Assembly: GCA_947476255.1 (NCBI GenBank)
Contig: CANJPY010000022.1
Coordinates: 1-55,556, forward strand
DNA length: 55,556 nucleotides
Direction: 5' to 3'
Source: Chthoniobacteraceae bacterium
Lineage (GTDB): Bacteria > Verrucomicrobiota > Verrucomicrobiia > Chthoniobacterales > Chthoniobacteraceae
Positions 18,228 through 25,482 of the stretch are shown one piece after another. The position numbers and the translations under genes are program-made. Position 1 is the first letter of the stretch, and every line of letters begins with the position of its first letter. The notes below the pieces were generated by a model that worked only from the letters and a program-made list of their open reading frames with translations, ran no database searches and was not told the origin of the DNA.

Positions 18228-18328
18228 CCCCTCAAAGCCCTGAGGCGCTCCCCTCAAAGCGCTACGGCGCTCCCCTCAAAGCGCTACGGCGCTCCCCTCA
18301 AAGCGCTACGGCGCTCCCCTCAAAGCGC
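18228..18328 (+). repeat. 22-bp tandem repeat, four and a half copies, each forming a UACG-loop hairpin
   Basis: Copies start at 18228 (diverged), 18250, 18272 and 18294 (identical), with a partial fifth at 18316-18328. Each perfect unit is CCCCTCAA followed by AGCGCTACGGCGCT. The second part folds as AGCGC-TACG-GCGCT: a 5-bp stem closed by C-G around a UACG loop, which belongs to the exceptionally stable UNCG tetraloop class. The unit length is not a multiple of three, arguing against a coding repeat. The first copy (AGCCCTGAGGCGCT) retains only part of the stem. Function is unknown; recD read-through RNA or a separate transcript would carry three strong hairpins in a row. Confidence 0.9.
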
Positions 18329-18406
18329 ACGCCCAGAAACGGCAATGAGGGACCAGATGCCTCCGGGTTGAGGCCGTTTCGCGGTCCATCGGAACGTGAG
18401 CACAAA

Positions 18407-18428
18407 GGGAAGACAGTCCTGTCTTCCC
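18407..18428. repeat. Perfect 10-bp-arm inverted repeat
   Basis: GGGAAGACAG (18407-18416) and CTGTCTTCCC (18419-18428) are exact reverse complements separated by TC. As RNA this gives about an 8-bp stem with a 6-nt loop. No run of T follows, so it is not a standard intrinsic terminator. It may still stop or stabilise a transcript from recD, or be a binding site. Confidence 0.5.
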
Positions 18429-18707
18429 CGGCTTTGGAGACAGCGTACGGAGGCTCACCCAGTGGGTGCGGCCCAAAAGAGGTTTTCTTGATATACATCA
18501 ATCTCTTCCGCATCGGGTTAAATCAAGCGTGCCGCGCTTTCATTGCCGCATTTAGGCTAAGCGGGGCAGCGGAACTCGCTAAAAAAACATGCAAAGGAAG
18601 TGCCCGGGACGATGCCCCTGCGCTTGTTTTGCATTTTTGAGGCGGCGGCCGACAACGCCCCTTTGCGGCCATTGCCCCAGCCAAGCCTTCGCCGACGGTG
18701 AAACGGT

Positions 18708-19571
18708 CTACGAAACGAACTCCAACTCGACGGGGGCAGGAATAAGCCCCGCCTTGGAAGCGCGCCCCAGAAACTCCCGGATGGCGCGCCGCCCAATATC
18801 CCCGTAATCGAGGGTGAAGTCGTTAACGTACATTCCGATAAACTTATCGGCAAGGCCCTCGTCCATCCCGCGTGCAAGGGGCATGGAATGGGCCACCCCC
18901 GCGGACCGATGCTTGAGGCCGTATTCAATACTCTCACGCAGGATCACGTTGAGTTCGCTGCGTTCAGCAGGGGTGAAATCCTTGCGAATCACGTTCCCTC
19001 CGAGGGGCAAGGGAAGCCCGGTTTCGGCCTTCCACCACTCGCCCAGATCCAAAACCTTTTCAAACCCCTCAGCCTGATAGGTCAACTGGCCTTCATGAAT
19101 GATCAGCCCCACCTCGGCGCGCCCGGATTGTACGGCACTGAAAATTTCATCAAAGGGCACGACCATGTGCTTCGCCTGGCCCATGTAGAGCTGGAGGCTC
19201 AGATAGGCACTGGTCATGAGGCCGGGAACCGCGATCAGGCGATCCTTGAGCCAAGCGAGAAGCGCTGTGGGGTCACTCGGAAACTCGGTCCCCTTTTTCA
19301 CCACAAGCATCGGGCCATAACCGTCGCCCATACTGGCCCCACAAGGGAGCAGGGCATACTTATCCAGAACGTAAGCGTAAGCATGGATCGATATGGCGGA
19401 AATCGCCAACTCTCCGCGGGTGGCGCGTTCGTTGAGCGTCTGGATATCTTGGAGCGTGTGTTCGAAAGTCCACCCATGTGTATCGATCTTGTTCTCCGCA
19501 AGGGCGAAAAACATGAAGGCATCATCGGGATCGGGAGAATGGCCCAAGGAAAGGGCTTCGTGACGGGGCAT
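18708..19571 (-). CDS. mqnD: 1,4-dihydroxy-6-naphthoate synthase-like protein (MqnD)
   Basis: A 287-residue periplasmic-binding-protein-like enzyme. The signature LGHSPDPDDAFMFFALAENK (residues 9-28) corresponds to the SPCPNDTF-type motif of MqnD rather than the MqnA pattern. GELAISAISIHAYAYV and LPCGASMGDGYGPMLV follow, as expected for the binding cleft. MqnD converts cyclic dehypoxanthinyl futalosine to 1,4-dihydroxy-6-naphthoate in the futalosine route to menaquinone. No other mqn gene is present here. The ATG at 19571 is close to the conserved strand, so the start is secure. Solitary between a repeat region and the CNNM genes. The main alternative is MqnA, which is related in fold. Confidence 0.8.
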   Translation of the reverse strand: MPRHEALSLGHSPDPDDAFMFFALAENKIDTHGWTFEHTLQDIQTLNERATRGELAISAISIHAYAYVLDKYALLPCGASMGDGYGPMLVVKKGTEFPSDPTALLAWLKDRLIAVPGLMTSAYLSLQLYMGQAKHMVVPFDEIFSAVQSGRAEVGLIIHEGQLTYQAEGFEKVLDLGEWWKAETGLPLPLGGNVIRKDFTPAERSELNVILRESIEYGLKHRSAGVAHSMPLARGMDEGLADKFIGMYVNDFTLDYGDIGRRAIREFLGRASKAGLIPAPVELEFVS

Positions 19572-19638
19572 CCCTAATAAAGAGCGCGAAAACTCCCGAT
19601 TCCAAAAGAAAAATCCGAAGGTTTCCCCACAAGTCCCC

Positions 19639-20598
19639 TCAATTCACGGCCGTGCCCTGCAGCAACAGGCGCACCAAATCGTCCCACAACACCACTCCGG
19701 CGGGTGTTCCATCCGGTTTGCGAACCACCGCCATCGGCAGGCGGGCGGAACGCAATTTGCGCATGACCGAGTGCGCAGGCTCATGCGCATCCACCCGGAC
19801 GATTCGGCGCTGGAAAATCTCCACGGCCCCGTGCCACTCATTTTGGAGAGCCAGTTCGTAGAGATCCAACAACCCACTCACCTGCCCCGTGTGGTCGAGC
19901 ACCGCCAGCCGCTCCACCCCAAGCTTCCGTGCCACTTCCCGCGCTTCAATCAGAGCCACGTCCCCCTTCACCGCCCCCGCCTTTTCAAAGGGAACGAGCA
20001 CGTCCATCGCCGTCAGAGCGCGAAAATCCAACACCGCGTTGATCAATGCGCGTTCCTCCCCTTCAATGCCTCCCGTGCGCTCGAGCTCCTGGGTCATGAT
20101 CTTGAAGTCCTCTCGGCCGCCGAACAGGCGGATGCGCTTGGGCGGACGGTTCCAGTACAGAAGCCGTATCACCCACATCCCCAGGCTGTGCACTGGTCGA
20201 AGCAGCGCCTCCGCCGCCACAAGGACACTGCTGAACACCGCAAGCGCCCGATACGGAAAGCGCCGGAAGAGCGATTTTGGAAGCAGCTCAATCCCCAACA
20301 CCCACACCGGAAGTGCAACCAGACAAACCACAAAGTATCCGGCATTTCCGAATACTAGGGTGGCCCACTTCACGCCTAAACTCAGGGCCAGAATCTGCAT
20401 CGAATTGTTGACCAGAAGCACCGTAATCAGCACCCGTTCCGGATCCGCGAGCAAACGGTTCAACACGCGTGCGGCATTATCCTTAAATTTTGCACGATGC
20501 CGCAGCCGGACCTTGTTTACCGAAAGAATTCCCGCCTCGATGCCGCTGAACAAAAAGGACACGGCAAGACAGCACAAAATTTCCAAAAGCGTGCCCAT
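19639..20598 (-). CDS. CNNM/CBS membrane protein lacking the CorC_HlyC domain
   Basis: A 319-residue protein with an N-terminal DUF21/CNNM transmembrane domain (residues about 1-140). It includes FSGIEAGILSVNKVRLRHR and the acidic helix with a GIELLPKSLF motif characteristic of the fold. A CBS pair follows, starting near GIEGEERALINAVLDF and ALTAMDVLVP. It ends at about residue 319, just after the second CBS motif, so the C-terminal CorC_HlyC domain of the family is absent. Relatives take part in Mg2+/Co2+ transport or efflux. Its ATG directly follows the upstream gene's TAA, with an AGGAGG-like sequence in that gene's last Glu codons, implying coupled translation. Confidence 0.85.
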   Translation of the reverse strand: MGTLLEILCCLAVSFLFSGIEAGILSVNKVRLRHRAKFKDNAARVLNRLLADPERVLITVLLVNNSMQILALSLGVKWATLVFGNAGYFVVCLVALPVWVLGIELLPKSLFRRFPYRALAVFSSVLVAAEALLRPVHSLGMWVIRLLYWNRPPKRIRLFGGREDFKIMTQELERTGGIEGEERALINAVLDFRALTAMDVLVPFEKAGAVKGDVALIEAREVARKLGVERLAVLDHTGQVSGLLDLYELALQNEWHGAVEIFQRRIVRVDAHEPAHSVMRKLRSARLPMAVVRKPDGTPAGVVLWDDLVRLLLQGTAVN

Positions 20599-21864
20599 TT
20601 ACGCCTCCTCCTCCCGCGCCGCCTCGCGTACGCGCGCCACCAAGACCTCCACCACCCTCTTGCGCGAAATCCTGCGCACCGTCACCTGCAGGCCGTTAAA
20701 GACGAGGGAGCTCCCCAGTTTGGGCAGGGCCCCCGCCACGTTAAAAGCAAGGCCCCCAATGGTATCAATGCCTTCCATCTCGATTTCAATCCCCAAAGCC
20801 TCCGCAATGTCCTCCAGGCGCGCGCTGCCGCTTGCCACAAGCCTGCCGTCCCCGAGTTCCTCAATGTAAAGCTCCCGCTCCCCCCCAGGCAACGCCTCGG
20901 CTAGCACCTCCTCCACAAGGTCCGAGCGCGTAATCACCCCCTCGGTGCCGCCGTGTTCATCCACCACAATCGCCAGCACCTGCGGACGCCGTAAAAACGA
21001 ACGCAGCAATTCCACCGCCTTCATCGTCTCCGGGACAAACGAGGGAGGAGCCAGAAATTCCGTGTAGTGTCTGCCCGTCGACTCCAGATACGCCCGCACG
21101 TCCAAGATCCCCAGAATCTCGTCGGGCGTTTCCCCATACACCGGCACCCGCCGATACCGGGAAGCACGCAACCGCTGCGCAATTTCCGCCGCCGAAAGAT
21201 CATCGGGAACACAAAGGGCGTCGACCCGGGGGGTCATGCAATCCCTCACCGTTTTATCGCTGAGTCGAATAATCTCCTGAATGATCGCGCACTCGGTGGG
21301 ATGCAGCGCCCCTTCCTCGGCGCCAATCTCCACCAACGTCTCCATTTCCCCATCACTCAGGGTGCGCGGAGCCTTGGGGACTCCGGGAATGAGCCACTCG
21401 GCGAACCCGTCTGAAAAATGCAACATCCACCCGATCGGACTCTCTAGAAGCTCCATCAGGGGCGCCAGCACGACCACTGCCGCACGAATCAAGCGGTGCG
21501 GTTTGAGAAAAGCCCCCACCTTGGGCACCAAATCGCAAATGAAAACAACAAGCCCCAAAAGCAGGAGGGAACTGCCCCAGAGGGGCAAGAGGGGAACTTT
21601 TTCGCTCTGAATCAGAAAGAGGCAGATTAAAACCAGAGGGACATTCAGCAGAACATCGCCCAAAACGAGGGCCGCCAACAGGCGGCGGGGATGCTCAAGG
21701 ATTTGTGAAAGCGCCTCCGCAAAGCGTGTTTTTTTGCGCCGCAACCGCTCCAACTCATGCCCCTGCAAAGAGAACAGCGCCGTCTCAAAAGCAGAAAACA
21801 AGGCCGAACCAAGCGCCAATACCACAGCGCTGGTGCCTAAAACCCAGTTTTGCAAGGAACTCAT
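20599..21864 (-). CDS. CNNM/CBS/CorC_HlyC transporter-like protein
   Basis: A 421-residue protein with the full architecture. The CNNM membrane domain (about 1-175) contains LFSAFETALFSLQGHELERL. The junction EEGALHPTECAIIQEIIRL and DKTVRDCMTPRVDALCVPDD opens the CBS pair (about 195-325). IVVDEHGGTEGVITRSDLVE marks the second CBS domain, and the last 85 residues (GDGRLVASGSARLEDIAEAL, GIDTIGG) form the CorC_HlyC domain. It likely works at the inner membrane in divalent cation homeostasis. It is the first gene of a two-gene operon with the shorter paralogue, so a heteromeric complex is plausible but inferred. Confidence 0.9.
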   Translation of the reverse strand: MSSLQNWVLGTSAVVLALGSALFSAFETALFSLQGHELERLRRKKTRFAEALSQILEHPRRLLAALVLGDVLLNVPLVLICLFLIQSEKVPLLPLWGSSLLLLGLVVFICDLVPKVGAFLKPHRLIRAAVVVLAPLMELLESPIGWMLHFSDGFAEWLIPGVPKAPRTLSDGEMETLVEIGAEEGALHPTECAIIQEIIRLSDKTVRDCMTPRVDALCVPDDLSAAEIAQRLRASRYRRVPVYGETPDEILGILDVRAYLESTGRHYTEFLAPPSFVPETMKAVELLRSFLRRPQVLAIVVDEHGGTEGVITRSDLVEEVLAEALPGGERELYIEELGDGRLVASGSARLEDIAEALGIEIEMEGIDTIGGLAFNVAGALPKLGSSLVFNGLQVTVRRISRKRVVEVLVARVREAAREEEA

Positions 21865-21968
21865 ACTTCAAACACAGCCGTCTCCAACCCCCCGCCTGAA
21901 GCAGGTCTCACATTTGCAGGTTGGTCTTTCAATCCCACTGAGATTAATTGCTTCAAACTCGGGTGCGA

Positions 21969-22496
21969 ATGAAAAAAAACGATCTCCTAGAAGCCTGGCT
22001 GAATTCTTGGGAAACATCCCAGTCCGACTTCCCTGAGTCCGCGGCCCACAAATCTGAGTTTCCCAGAGAATACAGAGCCTTTTTCTTCTGTTTCAACGAC
22101 GCTCAGTTTTATGAAGCCCACGATGTGCTTGAGCATCTCTGGCTGCGGTGCTCGGATGCGAACAGGAGCTATTACCAAGCGCTCATTCAACTCGCCGGAG
22201 CCTTCGTCCATTTCCAGAAACAAGCGCTCTTTCCAGATCACCCCACGCACGCACGCCGCGTCGCCCCCGGGCGCAGGCTGCTTGCGCTCGCCAGGCAACG
22301 CTTCCAGAGCTTTCCCTCAACTCATCTGGGCGTTGATGTCGAGGCGCTTTGCAGCCTTTGCACCCTCTGGGACAAGCAGGCCGCTGCCACCCCAATCCCG
22401 CTTCAAACGTTTGCGCCCCCCCAATTGCCACTTCCTTCCGCGCACCCCGTTTTCTCCAAACCCGCCCCGCCCGCAACGCCAGCCCTCCGCGGGTAA
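21969..22496 (+). CDS. DUF309 domain-containing protein
   Basis: A 175-residue cytoplasmic protein. The core FFCFNDAQFYEAHDVLEHLW, then YYQALIQLAGAFVHFQKQ, is the DUF309 helical signature (FxEAHxxLE...W), with a conserved His-Glu pair that may bind metal or a substrate. The family's biochemical role is not established. ATG 21969 was chosen because the helical core follows soon after; an earlier start at 21948 would be a non-ATG extension. The last 35 residues are Pro/Ala-rich and probably disordered. No operon partner is evident; the next feature is a pseudogene. Confidence 0.85.
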   Translation: MKKNDLLEAWLNSWETSQSDFPESAAHKSEFPREYRAFFFCFNDAQFYEAHDVLEHLWLRCSDANRSYYQALIQLAGAFVHFQKQALFPDHPTHARRVAPGRRLLALARQRFQSFPSTHLGVDVEALCSLCTLWDKQAAATPIPLQTFAPPQLPLPSAHPVFSKPAPPATPALRG

Positions 22497-22575
22497 ACAA
22501 AGCCCCGCCAAACTCCCTGTGCGGGATCTCCGCATTGATCGAAACCTCATCCCTGTGCAAGGTCTCCCCGGTTCC

Positions 22576-22836
22576 ATGAACAAAATCCTTCCCTTTCTCC
22601 TTCTCGGAGGTGCGTCGCTTCCTGCCTCGCTGCAGGCAGAAATAAAACTTCCGTCCATCATCGGAAGCCACATGGTGCTGCCGCAAAAGCAGTCCAATCC
22701 CATCTGGGGATGGGTAACACCGGGGGTTGGAACCTGACTGGCGTCACTGAATTACAACTCACGCTTACCTCCGCTGGTGCGTTGCCCAAAAGTAACTACG
22801 CCATCTCGGCTGAGCCGCTGCTTTGGAAACCGTGAC
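22576..22836 (+). pseudogene. Collapsed sialate O-acetylesterase gene (N- and C-terminal ends joined)
   Basis: The ATG at 22576 starts a signal peptide (MNKILPFLLLGGASLPASLQ) followed by KLPSIIGSHMVLPQKQSN and PIWGWVTPG. That is the very recognisable N-terminus of sialate 9-O-acetylesterase-like proteins of Verrucomicrobiota and Bacteroidota. The frame stops at 22735-22737. Directly at that point another frame reads WNLTGVTELQLTLTSAG, ending with AEPLLWKP and TGA (about 22834-22836). It resembles the end of an NPCBM-type carbohydrate-binding domain. A functional gene is normally above 1.4 kb, so about 1.2 kb or more of the middle, including the catalytic SGNH domain, is missing. The C-terminal assignment is less certain than the N-terminal one. 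Confidence 0.65.
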
Positions 22837-22879
22837 ACTTCCGAGCCACTCGGGAAACGCCCAGACCACAGCCACAGCC

Positions 22880-23590
22880 ATGAAACAGCCTGAACCTCCA
22901 AACCATTTTTCGCGGATCAAAAGAGTCGCAAGCTTCCAGGAACTGGTAAGCACTCCATTTGAAGCGGGCCTGAATGCACTCTGCTGGGAGCGCACTCTGG
23001 AGGGCGATTTTGGCGAGGTGCTCCGGCAACTGGGAGCAGGCGAAGGCATCACCACCGTTGAGGACGAACATCTCCGGGGGCTTTCCTTAAGTGCTGAGGG
23101 CCAGAAAGCGGTGAACGTGCTGCTGGAGGATCTGAGGATCCTTCGCGCTCTCGACTTGGATCCCGTCCTTGACTGCATCCACGGCTATCTCCGCGACCAG
23201 TCCACCGACCCCGTGGCCACCGACGTCTACTCCTTTCACGTCGACAGCGCCACCATCCAAACAGACACGTACCTTTGCACCTACCATGGCCCCTGCAGCG
23301 AAGGACTCCTGAACGAGGAGGCTCAACTCCGGGTGGAAATCCCTCAAACAAGGGCACAACTGCTCGCCATCTTCGGAGGGGAAGACAACGCGGAGTTTAC
23401 CGAGTACCTCAACGACAACTGCTTCGACCTCCATTACGCACCGCACCCGAACGCGCGGCCCTATCCCTTCGGTGTAGGCAACCTGTGGCGCATCGCTGTG
23501 CAGTATCCAGGGAGCCCTGTTCTCCCCTGCATTCACCGCGCCCCACTCACGCAACCCGGAGACCCTCCGCGCCTGCTTCTCATCAGCTAG
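22880..23590 (+). CDS. DUF1826-like protein with HxD and late His motifs
   Basis: A 236-residue protein. The middle carries SFHVDSATIQTDTYLCTYHG followed by PCSEGLL, and the C-terminus reads CIHRAPLTQPGDPPRLLLIS. This spacing (an FHxD strand, the TYxGPxxE motif, then HRxP and RLLL) matches what I remember of DUF1826 proteins. It looks like a cupin-type 2-oxoglutarate/iron site (His-x-Asp ... His), though that activity is inference. Start at ATG 22880 was preferred over TTG 22823, which overlaps the pseudogene. No signal peptide or membrane segment. It converges with the Cys/His-repeat miniprotein 60 bp downstream. Confidence 0.6.
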   Translation: MKQPEPPNHFSRIKRVASFQELVSTPFEAGLNALCWERTLEGDFGEVLRQLGAGEGITTVEDEHLRGLSLSAEGQKAVNVLLEDLRILRALDLDPVLDCIHGYLRDQSTDPVATDVYSFHVDSATIQTDTYLCTYHGPCSEGLLNEEAQLRVEIPQTRAQLLAIFGGEDNAEFTEYLNDNCFDLHYAPHPNARPYPFGVGNLWRIAVQYPGSPVLPCIHRAPLTQPGDPPRLLLIS

Positions 23591-23650
23591 GCCACGCCGC
23601 AAATGCCTAAGCCGGAGGCCACAGACAGGCAGTTTAGCCCGTCAACCCTC

Positions 23651-23902
23651 CTAGCGCTCGTGCTTGCCAGTGGGACTGTGAATGCATCCGCTTCCACTGG
23701 AGCTTGAAGCGCACCAAATACACTTCGACCCGTGCCCATGCCGGTGCTTCTTGGTTGGACTATGAATACACCCGCTCCCGTAGGAAGACGACCCGCAAAA
23801 CTCGCAGTGCCCTTCATCCCCATTGTGTTCATGTTTTCCGTGGGAACTGTGAATACAACCAGAACCGAACGAAGTTGAATTGCAGAAGCGGCAGATGCTC
23901 AT
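23651..23902 (-). CDS. Small Cys/His-rich triple-repeat protein, putative zinc binder
   Basis: An 83-residue protein built almost entirely of three near-identical units of 29, 28 and 23 residues. Each unit follows C-x2-C-x8-C-x-H-x5-H-x-H, for example CEFCGSSSYGSGCIHSPTKK followed by HRH. The regular Cys/His spacing strongly suggests one metal ion, probably zinc, per repeat; the last His of unit three is replaced by Arg. ATG 23902 begins the first repeat; an upstream TTG at 23962 would add 20 unrelated residues. I do not recognise a named family or function. Export signals and membrane segments are absent. It is convergent with the DUF1826-like gene and follows no operon. Confidence 0.7.
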   Translation of the reverse strand: MSICRFCNSTSFGSGCIHSSHGKHEHNGDEGHCEFCGSSSYGSGCIHSPTKKHRHGHGSKCIWCASSSSGSGCIHSPTGKHER

Positions 23903-23992
23903 AGGTGGAGGGGTGGAAAAGTTTGAGAAACAAAAACGGTTGAGGTTAACACAAGCAACCAAAAGAAAGAAAAGTAAATCGCACTTTCAGCA

Positions 23993-25480
23993 TTAAGTAA
24001 TAATCTCTTTTACCACCCGCCCATGCACATCCGTCAGACGGAATTGCCGCCCTTGAAAGCGGTACGTGAGCTTCTCGTGGTCGATGCCCAGGAGATGCAA
24101 AATCGTCGCCTGAAGATCGTGGACATGAACCACATCCTTGACGGCATTCACGGCAAGATCGTCACTTTCCCCATAACTGATTCCGGGCTTCACTCCCCCA
24201 CCCGCCATCCACACGGTATACGCGTATGGATGATGGTCGCGCCCCCAGCGCTTCCGGTTTTGGATATCGCCCTGAATAAACGGAGTGCGCCCGAATTCTC
24301 CGCCCCAAATAACCAGCGTGTCTTCCAACAACCCGCGCTCCTTGAGGTCCAACACAAGCGCCGCGCTCGGTTGGTCCGTATCCCGACACTGCGTATAGAG
24401 TTCCGTGGTCAGGCTGTTGTGCTGGTCCCAGCCGGCGTGCATCAACTGGACAAACTGCACGCCGCGCTCAACCATCCGGCGAGCCATCAGGCAATTGTGC
24501 GCGAAGGTTCCGGGTTCGGTGACCTGCGGGCCATAACGGTCCAAAACGCTTTTAGGTTCGTTGGAGAGATCCGTAAGTTCAGGCACACTCGCCTGCATGC
24601 GGTACGCCATCTCGTACTGCGCGATCCGCGTCGCGATCTCGGGATCCCCCGCACTGGCGAGCTTGAGGCGATTGGCCGCCTGAATGTCATCAAGCATCCC
24701 CCGCCGGACTTCGCGGGACAGGCCCTCCGGGTTCTTCAAATACAAAACAGGCTCGCTGCTCCCCCGGAATTTGACCCCTTGAAAACGGGTGGGAAGAAAA
24801 CCGCTTCCCCAATAAAAGTCGTAAAAGATCTGCCCGCAACTGGTGCCCTTGCTCACCGAAGTCATGACCACATAGGACGGCAGGTCTTCATTGGCAGAAC
24901 CCAACCCGTAACTCAACCAGGCTCCCATGGTGGGGCGCCCCGGAAGTTGAGCCCCGCTCAGAAGAAACGAAATCGCAGGCGCGTGGTTGACGGCATCCGT
25001 CTGCATGCTTTTCACAAAGCACAGTTCGTCTGCAATCTGCGCCGTGAATGGAAGCAACTCACTCACCCAGGCGCCACTCGCACCACGTTGCGCAAACGGT
25101 TCGACGTTTCCAAGCACCAGCCTGTCCTTCACCGTCGCAGTCATGCTGCTGAAACGCCGCCCCGCCAAATAAGAGTCGGCCATCACCTGTCCGTGCAATT
25201 CGCGCAGCTTCGGTTTGTGGTCAAACAACTCGACGTGGCTCGGCCCTCCATTTTGAAAGAGATAAATGACGCGCTTGGCCTTTGGTGCGAAATGAGGAAG
25301 CTCCGGAAGCCCTTGCGAAAGGGGGCCCGCAGCTCCCAAGGACGCCGCGTTGCCATGGTCGGCCGCCATTCCATCCCGGTTTAACATCCAGGAAAGCGCC
25401 GCTCCCCCGAGGCCGTAAGCGGAATTTTCAAGAAGCGTGCGCCGCGTCACGCCAAGATGGTGTTCTATGAAAGGATCCAT
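23993..25480 (-). CDS. DUF1501 family exported protein, module 1
   Basis: A 495-residue protein of the DUF1501 family, which shares the alkaline-phosphatase/sulfatase-type fold. The N-terminus has TRRTLLENSAYGLGGAAL, a twin-arginine-like export signal. Family blocks are YLFQNGGPSHVELFDHKPKL, SGAQLPGRPTMGAWLSYGLG, VIWGGEFGRTPFIQG and the C-terminal HDLQATILHLLGIDHEKLTY with FQGRQFRLTDVHG. AAGGA lies 6 bases before ATG 25480. It follows the DUF1553 gene by 2 bp, the standard pairing in Planctomycetota and Verrucomicrobiota. No reaction is established for the pair; involvement in polymer or sugar-derived substrate use in the periplasm is a common suggestion, not proof. Confidence 0.92.
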   Translation of the reverse strand: MDPFIEHHLGVTRRTLLENSAYGLGGAALSWMLNRDGMAADHGNAASLGAAGPLSQGLPELPHFAPKAKRVIYLFQNGGPSHVELFDHKPKLRELHGQVMADSYLAGRRFSSMTATVKDRLVLGNVEPFAQRGASGAWVSELLPFTAQIADELCFVKSMQTDAVNHAPAISFLLSGAQLPGRPTMGAWLSYGLGSANEDLPSYVVMTSVSKGTSCGQIFYDFYWGSGFLPTRFQGVKFRGSSEPVLYLKNPEGLSREVRRGMLDDIQAANRLKLASAGDPEIATRIAQYEMAYRMQASVPELTDLSNEPKSVLDRYGPQVTEPGTFAHNCLMARRMVERGVQFVQLMHAGWDQHNSLTTELYTQCRDTDQPSAALVLDLKERGLLEDTLVIWGGEFGRTPFIQGDIQNRKRWGRDHHPYAYTVWMAGGGVKPGISYGESDDLAVNAVKDVVHVHDLQATILHLLGIDHEKLTYRFQGRQFRLTDVHGRVVKEIIT

Positions 25481-25482
25481 GG

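Larger units (their letters stand above)
18149..18707. other. 559-bp non-coding region after recCBD
   Basis: No credible gene lies in this gap between recD and the convergent mqnD-like gene. It holds the 22-bp hairpin tandem array (18228-18328) and a perfect hairpin at 18407-18428. A GC-rich tract follows around 18630-18700. The open frames crossing it are low-complexity translations of the repeats and show no domain-like composition. No intrinsic terminator with a U-tract is obvious for either flanking gene. Confidence 0.6.

Noticed and set aside
18228..18328. CRISPR array
   Set aside because: Units are contiguous with no variable spacers and no cas genes are present.
24023..25384. 453-codon plus-strand open frame
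   Set aside because: It is the antisense of the DUF1501 gene, with Arg/Pro-rich composition and no domain.
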